64,000 nucleotides of DNA, taken from positions 428,816-492,815 of the forward strand of contig JAISNV010000001.1 of assembly GCA_031276035.1 (NCBI GenBank). Direction: 5' to 3'. Of this stretch, positions 43,401 through 52,400 are shown piece after piece. The position numbers were made by a program, and so were the translations under genes. Source of the DNA: Bacteroidales bacterium. Its GTDB lineage: Bacteria; Bacteroidota; Bacteroidia; Bacteroidales; BM520. Positions within the stretch are counted from its first letter, which is position 1, and every line of letters starts with the position of its first letter. The notes below the pieces were generated by a model. The model ran no database searches. It was not told the DNA's origin and saw nothing but the letters and a program-made list of their open reading frames with translations.

Positions 43401-46400
43401 ATCTTCACCATTATTTATGGTGTAAACCACATCACCTACAGCGCCTATAACCTGAGCATTTATAGCGCCTTCGGCAACTCCACAAGCTGTAACCGTACTT
43501 CCTGTAGTAAATATTCTCAGGGTATTCATCCTTGGTGATAATTCTATAGGACTACTTACAACTGGAGGACATGATGTGTTACCGGCATCCCATATATAAA
43601 AGGTGTAAACTCCGGGAGCAAATCCGAAAATTTCTCCGTTTGCAGGTAGAAAATCCGCTACTCCCAAATTATTTGAAATAGCGAAATAGTAATTATCGCT
43701 TCCACCGGTAACAACAATCTTGATTGTTCCGGGATCTTCTCCCGAACAGCCAGCTTGTTCAACAATATATATTGATTCTATTTTAATATCGTTACTCGGT
43801 TCTCTTCCTATTACTACATTATTAATAGTATAAGTACACCCATCTGAAAATGTAAAAGTAACGGAATAAGTACCTTGAGCAAGGTCACTTATAGTAATAT
43901 TACCTTGTTCGGTAACATTAGTAGTAATGTTCATTATAGTATATGAAGCAAGATCTTGTCCGTAAGTTTCGAATGTAACAGAACCGCCTGCAGTACCGTC
44001 ACAAGGAGCAGGTGTAGTATCAACAACTTCAGCATAAGAGCTATTAGAAGAGTTAACTGTTATATACCGGGAAACATAACATCCGTTTGCATCAATTACT
44101 TCAACAAAATGGTAACCTGCTGGGGCTTCAACTGTTACCTGCGTTCCTATAAACGCAATAGTATCCGTGTAATTCAAGATATAACTGTAAGGAGCCAAAC
44201 CATCTGCAACAGATATTTCAAATGTACCCGGATTATCTTCACAATCAGCAGCAGTAATAGCTCTTAAGATCATGGATATTCCATTTTGAACACCAACATT
44301 TGTCAATATTGAAGTAGTACAACTATTAGCATCGGTTACATCGATTACATAGTTACCCGGAGCAAAAGTCGTTCCCAATAATCCGTCATCAGGAACAGGA
44401 AGCGGTGTAGCCACGTTATTATCGGCGGTAGATATACCTCTTAATGTATAACTATAAGGATAGGTACCACCACCTACATTCAAATAAATTCTACCGTTGT
44501 AAGGAGCAATGCAATTGGTTGATACTGTAGTTGTAGCGGAAATAGTTAAATCTCCAAACGATTCTAATGTTATATATGCTGTTCTAACAGTAGGACAAGC
44601 ATTGTTACCTGCTTCACGAATAACAAAGTAATAAGTGCCTGCAGCTAAATTCGGAACAATGCCAGATGGGTCCAAAGTTAAGAAGTTGCCTTCACCGTTA
44701 ATTTGGTATTGGTAGCTTCCGTTTCCGCCTTCTGCCGTAATTTTTACAGAGCCGGTAGAAGTTCCGCAATCAGGTTGGGTAACAACACTAACAGAAGTAG
44801 TCTGAATATTAGGTTCTATGTTTAATTTGATTTCTATATTTGTTGTGATATATTCACATGAATCGGCATTTATAACATATAAAGTATAATTTCCTACCGA
44901 AAGGTTATATATTGTAACCGGATTACTATTATTAATAACATTAAAATTTCCGTTATTTATACGATAGCTTAAAGGAAGTTTTGTTCCTTCAGCAGTAAAT
45001 GTAATGCTACCGTCACCAGTACCATCACATTTAGCATCTGTAGTAGAAACGCCGGAAACCGTCAATCCTGAACCTTCAAAGCTTACAGAGAAAGTATCAT
45101 ATTTAACACAACCTTCCGAGTCCATGACAATGATTCCATAACTTCCGGCACTTACATATATATATGCAGTATCACCGGCAAAATTGACAAAATCATTATA
45201 GCCGATTATTTTATACGAATATCCCGGTGTACCGTTTTTAACAACAAGACGGGCTAAACCATCGTTAGCACATGTTGAAGGTTCTATTTCAACAAGTTGA
45301 ACATCTAAACCGCCGATAGTATTTACTACAAATCCGTCTGCAAAAACAGAACAACCTCCGGCATCCCTAACTTCAAAAGTATGGGGACCATGGGCGAGGC
45401 CTGTAAATGTATTATTAGCGGGTAGCGGTGTTGAAACACCATCCAATATATATGTATAGGGTCGGGTTCCGCCCTGAACAAGAACTTGTAAAGTTCCGGT
45501 TGCAACACTACAATCATCTGTATCGGTTATTTCAAAAAGAGAAATAAACAGATCGGAATCTCTTGGGGTTAATGTGATTTCTTCACTTTCAACAGAAGTA
45601 CATGTTAAGTTATCCAGGTCTTGAACATATACTATATAAGTACCAGCCGAGAGACCAATACCAGGAGTTATTTCCGTAATTATACCATCGGAAGGCAAAG
45701 GATAATATACATTTCCACCATCGAAATTATATCCGTAATTACCGCTTCCTTCGTAAACAGCAACATATATACTTCCGGTTGCATCGTCACAAGTAGGTTG
45801 AGTAACTACACTGATAGTACCTATATTAATATTAGAACCTCTTCCTAATCCGATTGTGAGTCCCATATTATTAATATAACATCCGGATTCATCACTAACT
45901 TCAACTTCATAAGTTCCTACTCCTAAATTAGGAATAACTACAGTAACAAAAGGAGTACCTTCTTCTCTTACAATTTCTATATATTCTCCGTTACCATAAG
46001 TATAATATAAGGTATCATTATCACCATTAGAATAAAATTCAATGTCAAGAACAATCTGGCCGCCGAATGTATTTTCACAAGTAGCATTTACTGCAGTAGC
46101 AGATAAAATTCCGAAACCAGGATTTTCTTGAGGTACATAAAAGGATACACTTCCACCACAATTATTTTTATCGGTTACAATTACTGTATTCCAACCAACA
46201 TAGGCATTACCTCCTATAATAGGAGTATTAAATTCTTTCCAGCCTTGACTATTTAATCTATATTTATATGGTGCGTTATTTATATCAAAATTAAGAACTT
46301 CTACCTGAGCAGTTCCGAATAAATCACAATCCGAAGCCTGAGTTACAGTAGCTTGCAGTTCTATACCCAAATCCGCCTCAATGAGTACTTCTTCTATCGG

Positions 46401-49400
46401 ATATTCGCAACCTGAATTATCTTTAATCCAGAAATTATATCTTCCTGCGGCAAAATTGGTTCCTATTATTCCGCTACGAGGTAAACCGGCATATTCGTTC
46501 CCATCCAGTTTATACTCATAAGGAGGTGTTCCGCCATTAGCAATTATCATAATTTCACCATCGGCAACTTCGCAACTTGTAACGTCTTTAAGAACAAATG
46601 CTTCTGCTTTTAAAGTGGTATGAATCGGCACTAAACTTATTGATAAACTTTGAGATGCAGAACATGCACTTGCAACTTTATTATGGACATATATTGTATA
46701 ATGACCGGAAGTTAATCCTTCAATTAAAGCATATCCGTTTTCATTTAATTCTAAAGGTAAGTAAGTACCGTTTATATCGTTAATACTATATTCATATTCA
46801 TTGTTACCTTCGTTTCTTGCAAATACGCCAATCCAAATCGAACCGCCGTCATCGTTACAATCAGGATATGTATAAGCTCCTATAGACCAAACTTCGGGCA
46901 TTTCATCAACATAAACAATGAAATCAATGGAATCACGGGATTCACAACCATCATCGCCTACTTGAGCAGTATATGTATAGGTTGTTGTTTTCTGCGGGTA
47001 AACCAAAATCTCATTATCAACAACTCCATCAATGCGAGAGAAACTTCCCACTGGAGTATATGTTATATCTCCGCCTTCAGTAACATCTTTGCTAAATACG
47101 GAAAATACAGTAATATTCTCAATTGCTGATGTTTCATTTATATATTGACTTAGTTCTGTAGAGGCTCCAAGACATATTCTTGTATTTCCGCTACCTGTTA
47201 ATGCAATTGTAGGAGCTGCATTAACTGTGAAAGGATAGTTAACAGGAATTAGCTGTGTAGTTTGTTCGTCAACAGTAACTGAATAAGTTGTTACCAAATT
47301 GAAGTTACCACGGACTGGCCATACAATTCTGTACTCGTCGGGATGTTCATTAATATCCGCATCACCTTCCAAAGGAATACGTGTAGGGGTCGCACCCGAA
47401 ACTCCGTCTATTCTGACTGTTGTATAGTTTGATTTTCCTGCCGGTGCATAAAAAATAACAGTATCTCCTTCACAAACTGAGTTAGGACCATAGAAAGTTG
47501 CTATTGGAAATACATCATTATTACAAAAAGCAGTATCATTGTGTAAATGTACCAAAAGTTGCTCACCTTGTCCGAATGCTATTGCATCTGCGGCTTCTAC
47601 GGCAAGTTGGAATGTTGATCCTAATGTCCAGGAATCACTCACCGGATAACCAATTCGTTTTACAAAAACATCGCTATTTTCATCAAGGATATTATTATTA
47701 TCACTATCGATATAGAAATCAGCATATAATTTATCTCCCAATTCGGAAGAATAATCGGATTCGGAAAGAAAGTCGAAAGTTCCGTACCATTTGTTATCGG
47801 CAACGTTACCTCTTGCAACAGGAGCATCTTGAGGATAAATTAAACTAAATTTATATGCATCGACAACAAATTCAGGATAATCGCCATTAACTAAAAGGTT
47901 TATTTCACAATCTTGATTATCGCATTCTATATCTACTTTATAATACACCTGAGCATAAAAATCATAAGTAATACATTGTGCGAAAAATGTGGTAAACATA
48001 ATTTCAAAGACAACAGAATCGCCTTCGGTTAAACCGTCAGGTATTGGGAAATATATCTCTACTCCGATAGCACCCGTTTGCGGATTTTCATAATCATCAA
48101 TAGTAAACTCACTAAAGGCAGGAGCATTTGATATAGCAGTATATCCTAATGGAGTTTCCCCATCCGCTCTTAATATCTCAAAGCCATCAGGAATAAAGAA
48201 GTAAGCTGTTTCTGTAAGGGAGTTTGACATATAGTCATCACCTTGGGGGTAGAATGCAAGACGCATTACAACACTATCGCCATCGCGACCGATTGCTGCC
48301 GGCGGATCAAAAGTTGTTATTACATCATAATTAAAACTAACACCTCCTTCATCCAGAACAGTTCCGAACACATCTGTCGTAACCCTCGGAGCCGGTGAGG
48401 CTATCGCGTTATCACAAGCATCATTAGCATCTACAATAATTTCGTAAGCGCCGCCATTGAAAAATCCGCAACCTGCATAAACTTCTATTTTGAAGTATAT
48501 TGAGTCTTCACTATTTAGTACAAAGTTATCATCCTCAATATTTTCAGTCATTCTCCATTTTGTAGTTGAATTTACATCAGCCTCACCTCTTTCGTACTCA
48601 TATAATTGTGTCCAATCAGTAAGTTCCGGATTGTCAATGTCATATTCAGGGGTATAATACGCGTTTCTAACGCCTATTAAAGTATTATCCGCATTATCAC
48701 TAAATATTATATCCAGATTACTAATCTGTCCGACTCCTGTTGATTTCATTTTAACGATATAAGCCGTATCTTGACATACATTTTGCAATGTAGTAGGTTG
48801 TTCAACCATTTCAATCGTATAACTTGTAGGATAAGGCAATATTTCAAGGTCAACAGTTTCAATAACATATCCGCAAACTCCGGTTTGAACTCTTAATTGT
48901 AGAGTTACATTATTTTCGTTAGCATTAGGACGTGTATAGGTTGTAGGAACTACCTGACTTGTTGATGTAATACCACTAGCTTCACGTTGGGGAGAGTAAT
49001 TACCCACAACATCATTTATATATCCTACTCCGGGACTGCTAGGATCATCTAAGTACCAACCGTAGAAAGTAGCTGTTGTTGTGCCTGATATAGTAGGTGT
49101 CAACACAAAACCTTCCGTATAACATTTTGAAGAATTATCAACTGTTATTGATAATTCAGGCATTTGTTGTACTGTAACAACAGTAACTGCTCGATCCTCC
49201 TCTAAATTTTCACAATAATTACTTCCGCGAACAGATACATAATAAGTTATGCTTGTTGTTACATTTGTTGTTAAAGAACCGGTATTGTATTGTGGGCCTA
49301 CGCCAATCTCATTTCCAGAACTGTCATACCATGTAAAAACTGGATCAGTGATATTTGCACCGGCCGCAAGAGAAGCAGTAAGTACAACCGAATTTCCGGT

Positions 49401-52400
49401 ACATATTGTTCCTCCATTCGTTACATTAATCTGGGCTGCTATCGCGTTAGGATTAATCGTAATATCAATATAATCTCTTGCAACAGACACACAACCTGTA
49501 GTACTTTCAAATACCGCTTCGGCATAATATCTTTTAGTTGTTTGCTGTGTTACAATCGGCAATGTTATTGTAGCAGGACTTCCTGTAGCAATATATTCTC
49601 CGCCTGTTTCCGATTCATACCAATATATGGTAGCTTCAGCATCTGTTGTTGCAGAAAGTACAACTTGGCTTTCTTCACATAAAACAGTAGAAATAGTAGT
49701 TGTAATATTTATGACCGGAGCCGGCAATACTGTAAGAGTAAACTGTACACGTTCGCTTTCGCAAGGAGTTCCTACTGTCACGTCTTCAATATCTACCACC
49801 CAAAATGTTTGATTACCAGTTACACCTGTAACAATAGGGCTATCAAGAGGCGTACCTCCTGTGGCAGAAGTATAGAAATTATAAGGTATTGTTCCTCCAA
49901 CAACGGCATTTTGAAGATCTATATCTTCTCCATAGCACACTGTTAAATTTTGAACGTTAGGTGCAGCCGGATAAGGATATATTGTAACTACGACTTCAAA
50001 TGAAATACCCGCACAAGGGACATCCTCATCTTCAGATAAAGAATAAGGCGTAACTACATAAACAACATCAACCGATGTTGTGCCGTTATTGACAAGTGTA
50101 CCATTAAAGTTTGTTTCATTAGTACCCGCGGCTAAACCTGTTATATTGGTAATCGGATCCGGCGCTTCCCAGCTGTACGTAGTAACGGTATTAGCGGGAA
50201 ATACAGAATTACCGATTTCTGTTTTAGGATCGATATTGAATTGAGCGCCGCTACATGCATTTACTTCCAACTGAGTATTTGCCGGGACATTAGCTCTTGG
50301 TAAAACTTCTATCCATACAGGTACCAAGTCGGTTAAACACATAGAGTTATCTATCTGAGCTCTAACCCAATAGTTTCTTGAAGTAGTCGGCGAAACATTA
50401 GCATTGACCGGTACTGTTCCGGCAGCATTAGAATATACTGTATATGTGTATGTAAGTTCTGTAGGATAACCTTCCGGAAGGCTTTCAGGGTCAGCAGGAA
50501 TAAGCGTAACAAAATCCAATATGTTAGTTGAAGAACCTTCACATATTGTATCACTGCTTTGAGATAAAGATATTTCGGGTACCGGCAGGTCAATAAGATA
50601 AAAAGTCCAATAACACACGTTATACGGATCATTAGGAATTGCATAATATGCGGTTCTATCCTCTATAGGATCCAAATATGAATCTGGGCCAGGAAAAGGA
50701 TTATTTATCGTATATTCTTCAACAGTAGGGTCGTCAACCGGGGGTTTTCCTGTGCTGGGATCAATTTTATTGTAAAATTTCGCCCCATTTATAAAATATT
50801 GTGCAACATCCGCATAAGGTACAGATGTAGGTGATTCGGCACATAAACTAATAGAACGAATTTCATAGACCGTTTGATTATCTCCACATTCATCAAGAGC
50901 CTCAATTGTCAGCTGCGGAGGAGTTGTAATAGGTTCGTCGTCACAGGGTGCATTTCTATATCCGTAGATAAATGGCCATTGTCCGAAATTTACTCCGGAT
51001 ATATGTCCTTTACCGGATGATTCGCCATAGACAACTATCTGCGGCACACACTCGTCCGAACCTGCAAGAATATAACAATCGTCTGTGATTACTACAGAAA
51101 AAGTCAGTCTTGCCAATAGTTCATAAGTGGTAGTTACTCCGGGCTGTTCTATTTCTGCCGATTGATATATGTAATCGCCAACATACCACATTACCTGCCC
51201 TGAAGCTCCTGAAGAAACGTCAAATCTAAATTCGGAATTGTTATCATCAGGTATTCTCGGATAAGTAGGGTACGGATATTTATTATTAAAATTATTCAAG
51301 CTATCTCTATTCCAGAAGTATTCCTCATTGTGTGAATGGTATTTTGCCGTATAAGGAATAGGCATGGCAATCAAAAGACTGTCAATAGCTTCATCTCCTT
51401 TATTTCTTATTTCAAGGGTATATGTAATAGTGTCTCTCGGATATAATAATATGCTGCCGAGACCGGCTTCCGGATCATAATCTATTTGTTCGCCATTGAT
51501 CATAGCCACCATATTCAGGGCTTCCGGTTCGGGGATATAAGCATCAATAGCGGCGACAAGACTGTATATTATGTATGTATCCTGAGTAGAACCATATCTA
51601 AAGCTCATTGAGGTTTGGTTATTAGTTACAAACCGTTTATCAGAATTGGCAAGGTTAAATAAAGCAATATCAACTCCGGTATTATTTTCTATTTCAGGAA
51701 ATCTATCACTGGACACCTGTATTTCACTTCGGAAAAAATTATTAGTACCGGGAGTATATATTTGACCGTCACGATTAATATATGAATAATCACTTACGGC
51801 CGTTTGCGGAATTCCGTTAACTTGTCTGGCAACCTGAAAATACTCACCGTTTATATCCAAATCGCCTTCCCCTGCCATTAGACCGAGCTTAACATTAATT
51901 TCTCCGTCTTGTACGGAATGTATACCATTAATTGCAAATTGGTTGGCACCGGTTGTACTACCTGCCATATATGCATAGCCATCGAAGACAACTATGTCTC
52001 TCCATGGAAATACCGAATTCTCATATACTACTACCATACCCCAGTTACCATAATAACCGGTTCCGCCGCCATCGCCTTCAAACAAGGCTATTTCAGAAAC
52101 AGTATATTCTCCCACTCCTCTTTGACGGACAAAATCTGTTACATCAACATATCCTACAAACATGTTTCCACTTGCAGTTCCCGGATAATAAATATCCTCT
52201 GTTGAGGCGGTAAATTGTGTATATGCTCCGTCATTCGCATGTTTTATTTGAACAACATTCTTAGTATATGTCTTACTTGCTACAGAAGTAGAAGCCCCGA
52301 CATTAATTCGGGCAGTAGATAATGCGGCAACGGCAGCACTAATTCCACCACCTGAAGTTCTTGTCATTTGGTCAACAGTAATAATATTATTACTAATAGT

